From the NCBI GenBank assembly GCA_964637235.1, contig CAZWVR010000030.1:1-23921 (forward strand): 23,921 nucleotides of DNA, written 5' to 3'. Below the pieces are notes generated by a model. That model searched no databases and was not told the DNA's origin. It was given only the letters and a program-made list of their open reading frames with translations. Position numbers and translations under genes: made by a program. Of the stretch, positions 1 through 7,697 are shown piece after piece; the first letter of the stretch is position 1; each line of letters begins with the position of its first letter. This DNA comes from CAZWVR01 sp964637235 (lineage in GTDB: Bacteria > Bacteroidota > Bacteroidia > Bacteroidales > S143-33).

Positions 1-7
1 ACATATC

Positions 8-34
8 CGAAAAAGGGCATTAAGCCCTTTTTCG
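8..34 (-). terminator. Hairpin terminator of the rpe-xdhC unit
   Basis: A perfect 11-bp stem (8-18 pairs with 24-34) closes a 5-base loop. The arms end in runs of A and T, so on the minus strand a GGGC/GCCC core is followed by a T tract, as in an intrinsic terminator. The stop codon of the XdhC-like gene (20-22) lies in the loop, so the last codons form one arm. The symmetry means it could also end plus-strand transcripts entering from the left. Confidence 0.8.
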
Positions 35-795
35 ATTTCTTAAATCAATAATCTTTGCAAGAACAGATAAAGCTATCTCCTCAGGTTTCTCCACTTTTAT
101 TTCTATTCCTGCGGGCATATCTATTTTTGCAATTTTTTCCCTATCAAACCCAGCTTCAATTAACTGTTGTTTTATCATTGCACTTTTACGACTACTGGCA
201 ATAATACCAAAATACGCCCAATTCTTCTCAACTATATTTTTAGCAACTTCTAAATCTATCCCATGCGAATGCGAAACGCTCAATACATAACTGAATTTAT
301 CAATAGATATCTGCTTTATTATCTCCGCTATATTACCATGAATTTTCTCAACATTATCAGGTAGTTTACTTAAAACCTCCTTACGGCTATCTGATATAAT
401 TATTTTAAAATCAAATTGTTGAGCNNNNNNNNNNCAAGTATAGCAAGAGCTTTACCGATATGACCCGCTCCAAAAATAATTAACTGCTCCTTTGGATAAC
501 ACGGTTCATAAAAAATGCTAACAACCCCACCGCAAGCCATTTTTAAATCCTTACCTAAATTATATTTCTCTATAAATGGCAGATAAATTTTCTCAGACAA
601 TAGAATTTGTTTAGCCTTTTCTATCACATGAAATTCTAAATCGCCACCGCCTACTGTACCAGTCAATTTTTCTCGGCTTACTAATAATTTTGAGCCCGGC
701 TTACGCGGAGTAGAACCCTTTGCCTCTACAACTGTACATATAACACAACTTTCCCGCTTATCTATAAGTCTTTTTATCTCGGAAAAAATATCCAT
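20..795 (-). CDS. XdhC/CoxI-family molybdoenzyme maturation protein, interrupted by an assembly gap
   Basis: XdhC-type proteins bind and help insert the molybdenum cofactor into xanthine-dehydrogenase-type enzymes. The N-terminal domain shows VEAKGSTPRKPGSKLLV, TGTVGGGDLE and the MACGGVV cysteine segment. The C-terminal Rossmann domain begins at IIFGAGHIGKAL and continues after the gap with FDFKIIISDSR, then SVSHSHG and the end near DLRNRKRA. The ten Ns at 425-434 put the two halves in different frames. Without the Ns, and with the flanking C counted once, the reading becomes GKALAILAQQFDFK, which has the spacing expected of the family, so I read this as one intact gene of about 255 residues. 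ATG is at 793-795. It lies 32 bases after rpe and is probably co-transcribed. No molybdoenzyme subunit is in the window, so the client is unknown. Confidence 0.85.
425..434. other. Assembly gap (10 Ns) inside the XdhC-like gene
   Basis: Ten Ns join two contig ends. The flanking coding frames differ (codon phase 2 below the gap, phase 1 above it), so the true distance is not 10 bases. Family spacing fits a true distance of about zero, with the flanking C shared by the two contig ends. Confidence 0.95.
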
Positions 796-827
796 CTCAG
801 TAGTATTTGCTATTCAATAAAACAAGC

Positions 828-1487
828 CTATAACCTTATATTTTTCATTTTTATAATAGTTTCCAATGGATTTTGGGTTTTGAATATACCACTACCGGCA
901 ACCAAGACATCAGCGCCAGCTTCCAGAATATGACGAGCATTATGCATATTTACGCCTCCGTCAACTTCTATAAATACCTTATTATCAAGCTTATATATCA
1001 TTTGCGTCAATTTATGTATTTTTGCTAAAATTGATGGTATAAACTTTTGACCCCCAAAGCCTGGGTTTACGCTCATTACTAATACTAAATCTATATAAGG
1101 CAAAATCTCCTCCAAAACACCAACTGGCGTATGCGGATTTATTGCCACACCCGCTTTCATACCATATTCTTTTATCTGCATTACTGTCCTATGCAAATGA
1201 ATAACTGCCTCATAATGAACGGTCAAAATATCTGCACCAGCTTCGGCAAATTCTTTTATATAGCGTTGTGGTTCTATAATCATCAAATGAACATCCAAAG
1301 GTTTTTCTGCTATTTCCTTTATCTTACGTATTATTGGAAACCCAAAACTTATATTCGGCACAAAAACACCGTCCATTATATCTAAATGAAACCAATCTGC
1401 CTCACTTTTATTCATTTTTTTTATTTCCGCTTCAAGATTTAAAAAATTTGCTGATAAAAAAGATGGAGCTATTAAAATTTTTTCCAT
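828..1487 (-). CDS. rpe: Ribulose-phosphate 3-epimerase
   Basis: Interconverts ribulose 5-phosphate and xylulose 5-phosphate in the cytosolic pentose phosphate pathway. At 219 residues it has the normal length of this TIM-barrel family. Visible signatures in order are APSFLSANF (Ser9), FHLDIMDGVFVPNISFG (metal ligands and catalytic residues His34 and Asp36), DVHLMI (His67), SVNPGFGGQ, IEVDGGV (Asp176), and the phosphate-binding GADVLVAGSGIF. All key residues are present. The ATG at 1485-1487 is 28 bases from the divergent start at 1516, so the two promoters must share or overlap this short region. It is the first gene of a minus-strand pair with the XdhC-like gene. Confidence 0.96.
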   Translation of the reverse strand: MEKILIAPSFLSANFLNLEAEIKKMNKSEADWFHLDIMDGVFVPNISFGFPIIRKIKEIAEKPLDVHLMIIEPQRYIKEFAEAGADILTVHYEAVIHLHRTVMQIKEYGMKAGVAINPHTPVGVLEEILPYIDLVLVMSVNPGFGGQKFIPSILAKIHKLTQMIYKLDNKVFIEVDGGVNMHNARHILEAGADVLVAGSGIFKTQNPLETIIKMKNIRL

Positions 1488-1515
1488 ATTTGCATAAGTT
1501 TTAATTTAATATAAA

Positions 1516-2211
1516 ATGAAAATTTTGATTGTCAGTGCTACATTTATAGAAGTGGCACCTTTATTTAATTTCCTAAAATTAGGGTATAAAGATAATAAAA
1601 AATTTTATTGTACCGACTTCTTCGGTAATCATATATGCATTCTAATAACAGGAGTCGGTATGGTAAATATGACATATTTTTTTTCTAACATAGACCTCAG
1701 TCAATACGATTTAATTATAAATGCAGGATTTGCAGGCTCATTTAACGAAAAACTTGAAATAGGTCAAATCGTAAACGTACATAAAGACAGATTTGCAGAT
1801 ATGGGGATAGCTACAAAAGAAGGCTTTTTAACTATATTTGATATGAATTTAGCTAACGGGGATGAATATCCCTTTGAAAATCAAGCAATTATAAATCATG
1901 GAAACAAATACAAAAACTTTTTCGCAGATATAAAATTAGTAGATGCTATTACTGTTAATACAGTAAGCAATACGCCTCATATAATTAAACTCTTTAAGTC
2001 TAAATATAATGCAGAGATTGAAACTATGGAAGGTGCAGCTTTTATGTTCGTTGCAAAAATGAAAAATGTGAACTTTTATCAAATAAGGAGCATATCAAAC
2101 TATGTGCAGCCAACTGAACAAGCACAATGGAATAAATATAAAGCTCAAATTCAATTATATGAATATCTAAAAATGAAACTTATAGAACTCATAGTTAAAA
2201 TAGCTAATTAA
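1516..2211 (+). CDS. mqnB: Futalosine hydrolase-like nucleoside hydrolase
   Basis: A 231-residue member of the purine nucleoside phosphorylase/MTA-SAH nucleosidase superfamily. MKILIVSATFIE, LIINAGFAGSF, the catalytic-region METMEGAAF-type motif (MEGAA at 171-175, Glu172) and RSISNYV (191-197) are visible. MTA/SAH nucleosidases have Asp in an R-[AS]-[IV]-S-D motif. Here it is Asn195, followed by a W-containing tail, which is the futalosine hydrolase pattern. Futalosine hydrolase releases hypoxanthine in the futalosine menaquinone route. No other mqn gene is in the window. A near-consensus promoter (CATATTTG at 1485-1492, with ATG instead of TTG 19 bases upstream) would overlap the rpe start codon. 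An MTA/SAH-type substrate cannot be fully excluded. Confidence 0.75.
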   Translation: MKILIVSATFIEVAPLFNFLKLGYKDNKKFYCTDFFGNHICILITGVGMVNMTYFFSNIDLSQYDLIINAGFAGSFNEKLEIGQIVNVHKDRFADMGIATKEGFLTIFDMNLANGDEYPFENQAIINHGNKYKNFFADIKLVDAITVNTVSNTPHIIKLFKSKYNAEIETMEGAAFMFVAKMKNVNFYQIRSISNYVQPTEQAQWNKYKAQIQLYEYLKMKLIELIVKIAN

Positions 2212-2270
2212 GAAAAATGCAACGGTTCGATACAAATTAAGGTCTATAAAATAAACTAAAAATAAAAAAT

Positions 2271-5200
2271 ATGAAAAAACATATTGCTATCTTTCTGATT
2301 ATCTTTCCATTATATTTATTTTCGCAAAATAATGGTCATTACTCAATACACCAAATAGAATTAGCTAAATATGACAGCATAGGAGATCAAAATCCTGAAT
2401 TCTGGCGTAAATACTTTGGTTTTAAGAAAATACATTTTCAGGAAAACAAAGGCTGTAAACTCAACCACATTGTCTTTGGATGGCACCCATATTGGTCAAA
2501 TGGATTAGAAGATAATTATCAATGGTCATATCTAAGCGATTTAGCATATTTTGCTTATGAAGTAGATCCCTCAACAGGCGATGCTCTTTCTACACATAAT
2601 TGGGAAAATACCGCAGTAGTTGATTCCGCATTAAGTAAAGGAGTTAGAGTTCATCTTACCGCAACCCTTTTTGGAAACCATGACCAATTTTTCGGAAATC
2701 AAAGTGCTGTACAAAATTTAATTAACAACTTAGTCTCAGAAGTTGCTGCACGCAACGCTAATGGAATAAATATTGACTTTGAAGGTATGGGCAGCGATAA
2801 TAAAGACGATTTTACACAATTTATTGCAGATTTAAGAGCTGCTATGGATAATGTAGATACAAACTGGATTTTAAGTATATGTTTATATGCTGTTGACTGG
2901 AATCATGTTTTTGATATTCCTGCTCTGGTGCCAAATGTTGATTACTTTATTATTATGGGCTACGATTACTATTACGCTGGAAGTAGTGAAGCCGGACCAA
3001 CAGGACAGCTTTACACTATGCATTCCTTTGATAGAAATCAATCCCGTACTGTAACATATTATAAACACGCTGGCGTTCCGGAAAATAAACTCGTATTAGG
3101 AGTGCCATACTATGGTTTTGATTGGCCTACACAAAGCTCATCTGTGCCCTCATCTACTACTGGAACCGGTACTTCAAAAACTATTAAAGTCGTCAAAGCT
3201 AACTATTCCAACCCGCATATTGAACCGAACTCTCTATCAGAATATTACGTATATTATGACAACAATAACAATACATGGAGACAATGTTGGGTGGACGACG
3301 AAACCACTATGAAATATAAATACAAAATGGTACTACAACAAGGCTTAGCAGGTATTGCAATATGGGCTTTGGGATATGACGACGGATACACACAAATGTG
3401 GGATCTTATCAGAGATTATTTCTCTCAATGCGCAATAACTCCTTGTAAAGATACTATTTGGGACCTCGGTGGACCTAACCATAATTATTATGCAAACGAA
3501 AACTTTGTATATACAATAAAACCAACTGGTGCTAAAAATTTATCTCTCTCATTTTCAGAATTTAATCTTGAAGCTGGATATGACTCCCTTTACATATATG
3601 ACGGCACTTCTATAAATTCTCCTCTTATTGGAGGCTATTCAGGTACTAACTCCCCAGGAACTATAAATGCCTCAGGAAACGCTCTAACACTAAAATTTCA
3701 TTCAGATGGTGCTACTCAAAACGCCGGATTTACAGCAGTATGGCAATGCACCCCCGATGACATAATCCCAACTACTTCAATAAATGCTCCTACCTGGGTA
3801 TCTCACGACTTTGACGCTACATATAATGATAACGATAACATAGCTCTAAAATATCGATTTTATCAAGTTTTAGATTTCAATGGTTCACAATGGAGAGCTA
3901 ATTCTTCTTATGGTTATTTATATGATGACTTCTCTTCTACAAATCTTAGTGCAGAATGGCATCAAATTACAGGAAACTGGTATATATCAAATGGATACCT
4001 CCGTCAAGATGATGAAACTTCCTCAAATACAAATATTTATATAAACCTCAGACAAGATACTTCGCATATTTATTTATATTCATGGAAAATGAGAATATCC
4101 GGCTCCGGTAGCAATCGTAGAGCTGGCTTCCATTTCTTTTGTCAAGACCCAACTCAAAGCGGTAGGCTAAACTCTTATATGGTTTACCTTCGGGTAGATA
4201 ATAACAAAGCCCAAATTTATAAATACATAGACAACAATTATCACTTAATGGCAAATGAACCTTGCATTATTAACGCAAATACATGGTATAATTATAAACT
4301 GATATTCAACCCAAAAACTGGTGAAATTTATCTATTTCAAAACAATAATCTAATTGCTAAATGGATAGACCCTGACCCTTGGACAAGTGGCGGATATTTA
4401 TCTTTAAGAACTGGCAATTGCATTGCCGACTACGACGATATTAGGGTTTATAAAATCAGAAATACATCAACAACAATAACTGTCGGCACTAATAAAGAAC
4501 TCAGATACCAAAATCCAGATCCTTCACAACCTGCTGGACAAATTATTTCCTTAGTTGTTGATGATAATTTCAATTTTTCCGATACAGCCAGAAAATTCGT
4601 AAATGTAGATACAAGTGCTCCATCGCCTGTATCTTGTTTATCTAAAAAAGTTAATCTTGCTCTGGATACTACCGACAGCGTTATTCATGTTCACTGGTGT
4701 CCTGCAATAGACCCACAATCATATATTAGCCGTTATTGGTATGCAGTAGGCACATCGCCCCTTGATACAAATGTAATCCCATGGCAAGCAACGCAAGACA
4801 CCTTTGCTGTTATATCAGATACAAATTTACAAGAAGGAGAAATCTACTATGTATCTGTGAAAGCTGAAAATATATGCGGACTAATTGGACCTGCTGTAAG
4901 TACTGATGGTACAGTGATATATTATCAACCTCATGCAAGTATCAATATCTCAGACACAACAGTTTGCCAATTTGAAACAATTACACTCCAAGCCGATACA
5001 AATCATATTACTAATTATTTATGGACTATTACAAACGGAGACACTTTGATAACATCAACTTCTCCACGTATAAATATAACATTCTATCAATCTGGCAATT
5101 ACGATATTAAATTAAAAGTATGCAATCAGGTGGGCTGTGATTCTCTATTTATGCCGCAAATTATCACTGTTATTAAGCACCCAATAGCAAACTTTACTGC

Positions 5201-5663
5201 GAGTGATACAGTAGGAACAGCTCCTTTAACTGTCTCATTTTATAACAATTCTCAATATTCAACTAAATATCTATGGAGCTTCGGAGATGGATATATCTCA
5301 ACAGACTTTGAACCTGCGCATAGTTATATCGCTCCCGGTATATATTCAGTATCTCTAATAGCTTCAAATGATATATGCGCAGATACAACCCTCAAAAACG
5401 AATATATCCATGTATTGACTCCTTCTTATGCCGAAAATTCTACAAACATTATTCTATATCCAAATCCATCAACAGAAAAATTAACTTTTAGCAATGAACT
5501 CTCTGGTTTCAGATACAAATTGATAAATTATAAAGGGAAAATTGTTCAAACAGGCATTATAAAACACAACAATATAAATATTGCCTCACTAAAACCAGGC
5601 ATATATCTTTTGCAAATAATAACGGATAAAAACGCGTTGCTATACAAAGTGATAAAACAATAG
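2271..5663 (+). CDS. Secreted GH18-family glycoside hydrolase with CUB, lectin-like, PKD and T9SS sorting domains
   Basis: A 1130-residue multidomain exported protein. Residues 1-19 are a signal peptide ending in FSQ. Residues about 65-385 are a GH18 barrel: GWHPYW near the start, catalytic segment NGINIDFEG with Asp169 and proposed acid Glu171, then MGYDYYY and IAIWALGYDDG. The first two aspartates of the usual DxxDxDxE motif are Asn164 and Asn167; the second change is seen in YaaH/SleL-like GH18 enzymes, so the target may be peptidoglycan or another amino-sugar polymer rather than chitin. Residues about 390-493 resemble a CUB domain (LYIYDG). Residues about 550-735 look like a concanavalin-like lectin fold. 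A fibronectin-like stretch is near 783-885, followed by two PKD-like domains (885-967, and 968-1049 with WSFGDG). Residues 1056-1130 are a type A T9SS sorting domain (ILYPNPS to LLYKVIKQ). It probably acts at the cell surface or outside. Confidence 0.88.
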   Translation: MKKHIAIFLIIFPLYLFSQNNGHYSIHQIELAKYDSIGDQNPEFWRKYFGFKKIHFQENKGCKLNHIVFGWHPYWSNGLEDNYQWSYLSDLAYFAYEVDPSTGDALSTHNWENTAVVDSALSKGVRVHLTATLFGNHDQFFGNQSAVQNLINNLVSEVAARNANGINIDFEGMGSDNKDDFTQFIADLRAAMDNVDTNWILSICLYAVDWNHVFDIPALVPNVDYFIIMGYDYYYAGSSEAGPTGQLYTMHSFDRNQSRTVTYYKHAGVPENKLVLGVPYYGFDWPTQSSSVPSSTTGTGTSKTIKVVKANYSNPHIEPNSLSEYYVYYDNNNNTWRQCWVDDETTMKYKYKMVLQQGLAGIAIWALGYDDGYTQMWDLIRDYFSQCAITPCKDTIWDLGGPNHNYYANENFVYTIKPTGAKNLSLSFSEFNLEAGYDSLYIYDGTSINSPLIGGYSGTNSPGTINASGNALTLKFHSDGATQNAGFTAVWQCTPDDIIPTTSINAPTWVSHDFDATYNDNDNIALKYRFYQVLDFNGSQWRANSSYGYLYDDFSSTNLSAEWHQITGNWYISNGYLRQDDETSSNTNIYINLRQDTSHIYLYSWKMRISGSGSNRRAGFHFFCQDPTQSGRLNSYMVYLRVDNNKAQIYKYIDNNYHLMANEPCIINANTWYNYKLIFNPKTGEIYLFQNNNLIAKWIDPDPWTSGGYLSLRTGNCIADYDDIRVYKIRNTSTTITVGTNKELRYQNPDPSQPAGQIISLVVDDNFNFSDTARKFVNVDTSAPSPVSCLSKKVNLALDTTDSVIHVHWCPAIDPQSYISRYWYAVGTSPLDTNVIPWQATQDTFAVISDTNLQEGEIYYVSVKAENICGLIGPAVSTDGTVIYYQPHASINISDTTVCQFETITLQADTNHITNYLWTITNGDTLITSTSPRINITFYQSGNYDIKLKVCNQVGCDSLFMPQIITVIKHPIANFTASDTVGTAPLTVSFYNNSQYSTKYLWSFGDGYISTDFEPAHSYIAPGIYSVSLIASNDICADTTLKNEYIHVLTPSYAENSTNIILYPNPSTEKLTFSNELSGFRYKLINYKGKIVQTGIIKHNNINIASLKPGIYLLQIITDKNALLYKVIKQ

Positions 5664-5764
5664 TTAATTAAAATTTATGATGGGCTTATAAGAATTTATT
5701 ACCAAAAACTTCGAAGTAAAAAAACGTAATAGAGGAAAGTTTTTTAAAATTAAATAGAGTATTT

Positions 5765-5772
5765 TACTTTTG
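5765..5772 (+). promoter_or_regulatory. Orphan Bacteroidetes-type -7 promoter element
   Basis: TACTTTTG matches TAnnTTTG exactly and is followed by CA, as upstream of other genes here. The -33 region is poor (TTT rather than TTG at the right spacing). No plus-strand gene follows. The next plus-strand signal is the hairpin at 5815, about 40 bases away. Confidence 0.35.
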
Positions 5773-5778
5773 CAGTTA

Positions 5779-5850
5779 AATTATTATCTTGATATTCAAG
5801 ACATTAATTTCATTAAGGGGGCTGTCCAAAAAGACAGCTCCCTTTTAAGC
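5779..5850 (+). ncRNA. Candidate small RNA between an orphan promoter and a hairpin terminator
   Basis: The -7 element at 5765-5772 would start a transcript near 5779, and the terminator hairpin at 5815-5844 would end it after about 70 bases. The unit is AT-rich up to the hairpin and has no ORF worth the name. The boundaries are inferred. It could equally be a chance TAnnTTTG match in AT-rich DNA next to a shared terminator. Confidence 0.25.
5815..5844. terminator. Bidirectional hairpin terminator between convergent genes
   Basis: A 12-bp stem (5815-5826 with 5833-5844) has one G-U wobble at 5820/5839 and a 6-base A-rich loop. T runs follow on the plus strand (5843-5846), and A residues precede it, giving Ts on the minus strand. 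It sits between the GH18 gene (plus) and the deoxyhypusine-synthase-like gene (minus, stop at 5872) and can serve both. Confidence 0.8.
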
Positions 5851-5871
5851 AATCACAATAATTTAAAAGTA

Positions 5872-6843
5872 TTACCAACCTAATACATAAGCAAATATTA
5901 AAGGTGCTACAATAGTCGCATCAGATTCAATAATAAATTTAGGAGTATCTACATCTAATTTCCCCCAAGTAATTTTCTCATTTGGCACAGCTCCGGAATA
6001 AGAACCATAACTAGTAGTAGAATCACTTATCTGACAGAAATAAGACCAAAATGGCACATCAATTTTCATATCCTGTATTAACATAGGTACAACACATATT
6101 GGAAAATCTCCTGCAATACCACCACCTATCTGAAAGAAACCTATACCGGTATTACTATTCTCTTGATACCATTTTGCTAAGAACATCATATATTCAATAC
6201 CAGTTTTCATAACATTTATATCAATTTTATTTTCAAGAGCCAAAGCAGCAAATACATTACCTGTTGTAGAATCTTCCCATCCCGGAACAACAATAGGTAA
6301 ATTCTTTTCAGCAGCAGCCAATAACCAAGAATCCTTAGGGTCTATTTGATAATATTTTTCTAACTTGCCACTAAGCAATACTTTATAAAAATACTCATGA
6401 GGGAAATATCTTTCTCCTTTTTCCGCAGCTTTCTGCCATTCTTCTATTAAAACAGCCTCTACTCTACGCATAGCTTCTTCTTCCGGAATGCAAGTATCTG
6501 TAACTCTATTATATTTATTATTGTACAATTCTTTTTCCTCTTGCGGAGTTAAATCGCGGTAATTGGGCACTCTTTTATAAAAATTATGAGCAACAAGATT
6601 AAATACATCCTCTTCAAGATTAGCCCCTGTAACGCTAAGAATATGCACCTTATCATTTCGTATCATCTCTGCAAGAGACTTACCAAGCTCAGCTGTACTC
6701 ATCGCTCCTGCCATCGCTATCATCATTTTATTACCTTGTTCAATTTGCCTTTTATACTCAGCCGCAGCATCTACCAAAGTTGCAGCATTAAAATGTTTAA
6801 AATGCTCCTCAATAAATTTGCTTATTATGCCTTTACTTTCCAT
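5872..6843 (-). CDS. Deoxyhypusine synthase-like enzyme (possible homospermidine synthase-type)
   Basis: A 323-residue protein clearly of the deoxyhypusine synthase (DHS) family: MAGAMSTAELGKSLAEMI and VTGANLEED near the N-terminus, PGWEDSTTGN in the middle (189-196), QIGGGIAGDFP (239-248), and GAVPNEKITWGKLD, whose Lys295 aligns with the lysine that carries the aminobutyl group in eukaryotic DHS. Eukaryotic DHS modifies eIF5A, which bacteria lack. Known bacterial relatives use spermidine and a small amine to make homospermidine-type polyamines, so a polyamine role is inferred. The loop after GGG reads IAGDFP in place of the eukaryotic GGGVVKHH, so the functional His pair is absent. It has its own promoter at 6873-6903. 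The adjacent transpeptidase-like gene upstream gives no functional hint. Confidence 0.85.
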   Translation of the reverse strand: MESKGIISKFIEEHFKHFNAATLVDAAAEYKRQIEQGNKMMIAMAGAMSTAELGKSLAEMIRNDKVHILSVTGANLEEDVFNLVAHNFYKRVPNYRDLTPQEEKELYNNKYNRVTDTCIPEEEAMRRVEAVLIEEWQKAAEKGERYFPHEYFYKVLLSGKLEKYYQIDPKDSWLLAAAEKNLPIVVPGWEDSTTGNVFAALALENKIDINVMKTGIEYMMFLAKWYQENSNTGIGFFQIGGGIAGDFPICVVPMLIQDMKIDVPFWSYFCQISDSTTSYGSYSGAVPNEKITWGKLDVDTPKFIIESDATIVAPLIFAYVLGW

Positions 6844-6872
6844 TTTTTATAATTTTTTGGTTCATACAGAAA

Positions 6873-6903
6873 CAAAATTATCGTTCTAAAAAATAATTTC
6901 AAA
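6873..6903 (-). promoter_or_regulatory. Bacteroidetes-type promoter for the deoxyhypusine synthase-like gene
   Basis: Read on the minus strand: TTTG (6900-6903), a 19-base spacer after its TTG, then TAATTTTG (6873-6880), an exact TAnnTTTG match. The start codon at 6841-6843 lies about 25 bases past the expected transcription start. One of the two best promoter matches in the window. Confidence 0.65.
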
Positions 6904-6946
6904 AATTAGTTTACCAAATCCAAATAATTATTTTACAGATTTTTTC

Positions 6947-7558
6947 CTATTTGTTTTTGTCTATCCCCCGTATATACAAACAAGTGCCACCTTTAATATA
7001 ATCAATTATAGGTTTTGCTTTATCCACAGGAAGTGCAGGACACCCCCAACTGCGTCCAAGCCGACCATAAAGACGAATAAATTTTTCACTAACATAATTT
7101 GCCCCATGAATAACAATATGCCGTTTCTGTGCATTATCATTCTTTCCTTTTTCTAATCCTATCAATTTCAATGAATAGCCATGTTTCCCTATATACGTAT
7201 CCCCTGTACGAAATACTCCTAAACAGCTCTTTAAAGACCCTATTTCATTAGAAAAAGACGTAGCATAATTCTCTCCGGAATTTCTGCCATGTGCCACATA
7301 TTCACGAAAAATAAGTTTCCCAGAACGCAAGTTAAGCACAAAAAAACGCTTTTGAGTAGAAGGTAAAGTATAATCAATAATCGTTAAAACATCAGAGGAA
7401 AAACCATAACGATAATACGCCGTCATTGCTTCACGAAATAATTGATAATCAATGTATTGCTTAAAATCTGAGTGTATCCATAAATTATATATACTATCAT
7501 GTTCACTCATCGGTGAAGAAGCAAAGAGTGTAAGCAAGAATAATAATTTTGCCATCAT
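6947..7558 (-). CDS. Murein L,D-transpeptidase catalytic-domain (YkuD_2-like) exported protein
   Basis: About 203 residues from the chosen start. The C-terminal part has the L,D-transpeptidase signature: an HG...N segment (VIHGANYVSEKF) followed by GRSWGCPALP with the catalytic cysteine. Such enzymes act on peptidoglycan peptide stems in the periplasm; the wide spacing and SWGCPAL form fit the YkuD_2 branch common in this phylum. The open frame extends upstream to 7639, but only to a TTG codon. The in-frame ATG at 7556-7558 (a second ATG follows directly) puts MMAKLLFLLTLFASS, a normal signal peptide, at the very N-terminus, so I prefer it. The stop TAG is at 6947. It is divergent from the aconitase gene. 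Whether it cross-links, trims or attaches proteins cannot be told from sequence. Confidence 0.82.
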   Translation of the reverse strand: MMAKLLFLLTLFASSPMSEHDSIYNLWIHSDFKQYIDYQLFREAMTAYYRYGFSSDVLTIIDYTLPSTQKRFFVLNLRSGKLIFREYVAHGRNSGENYATSFSNEIGSLKSCLGVFRTGDTYIGKHGYSLKLIGLEKGKNDNAQKRHIVIHGANYVSEKFIRLYGRLGRSWGCPALPVDKAKPIIDYIKGGTCLYIRGIDKNK

Positions 7559-7666
7559 TATTAAGAGTTTTTGCCCTTTAAATGCAAAATATATAAATCG
7601 GTGCAAATAATTAAAAAAATTCCGAACAAATTTATTCAAATAAATATTTACTAACAGATTTTTTTA

Positions 7667-7674
7667 TAACTTTG
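7667..7674 (+). promoter_or_regulatory. -7 promoter element of the aconitase gene
   Basis: TAACTTTG matches TAnnTTTG exactly and is followed by CA. It lies 23 bases before the ATG at 7698. No clear TTG is at the -33 distance. Confidence 0.5.
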
Positions 7675-7697
7675 CATGCAACCAAAAACTAAACACA

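Noticed and set aside
20..795. XdhC-like gene as a frameshifted pseudogene.
   Set aside because: The frame change coincides exactly with the N gap, both halves are well conserved, and a one-base contig overlap restores a normal protein.
1131..1385. Open frame of 84 residues on the plus strand opposite rpe.
   Set aside because: It lies wholly within a strongly conserved gene on the other strand and has a composition typical of an antisense shadow.
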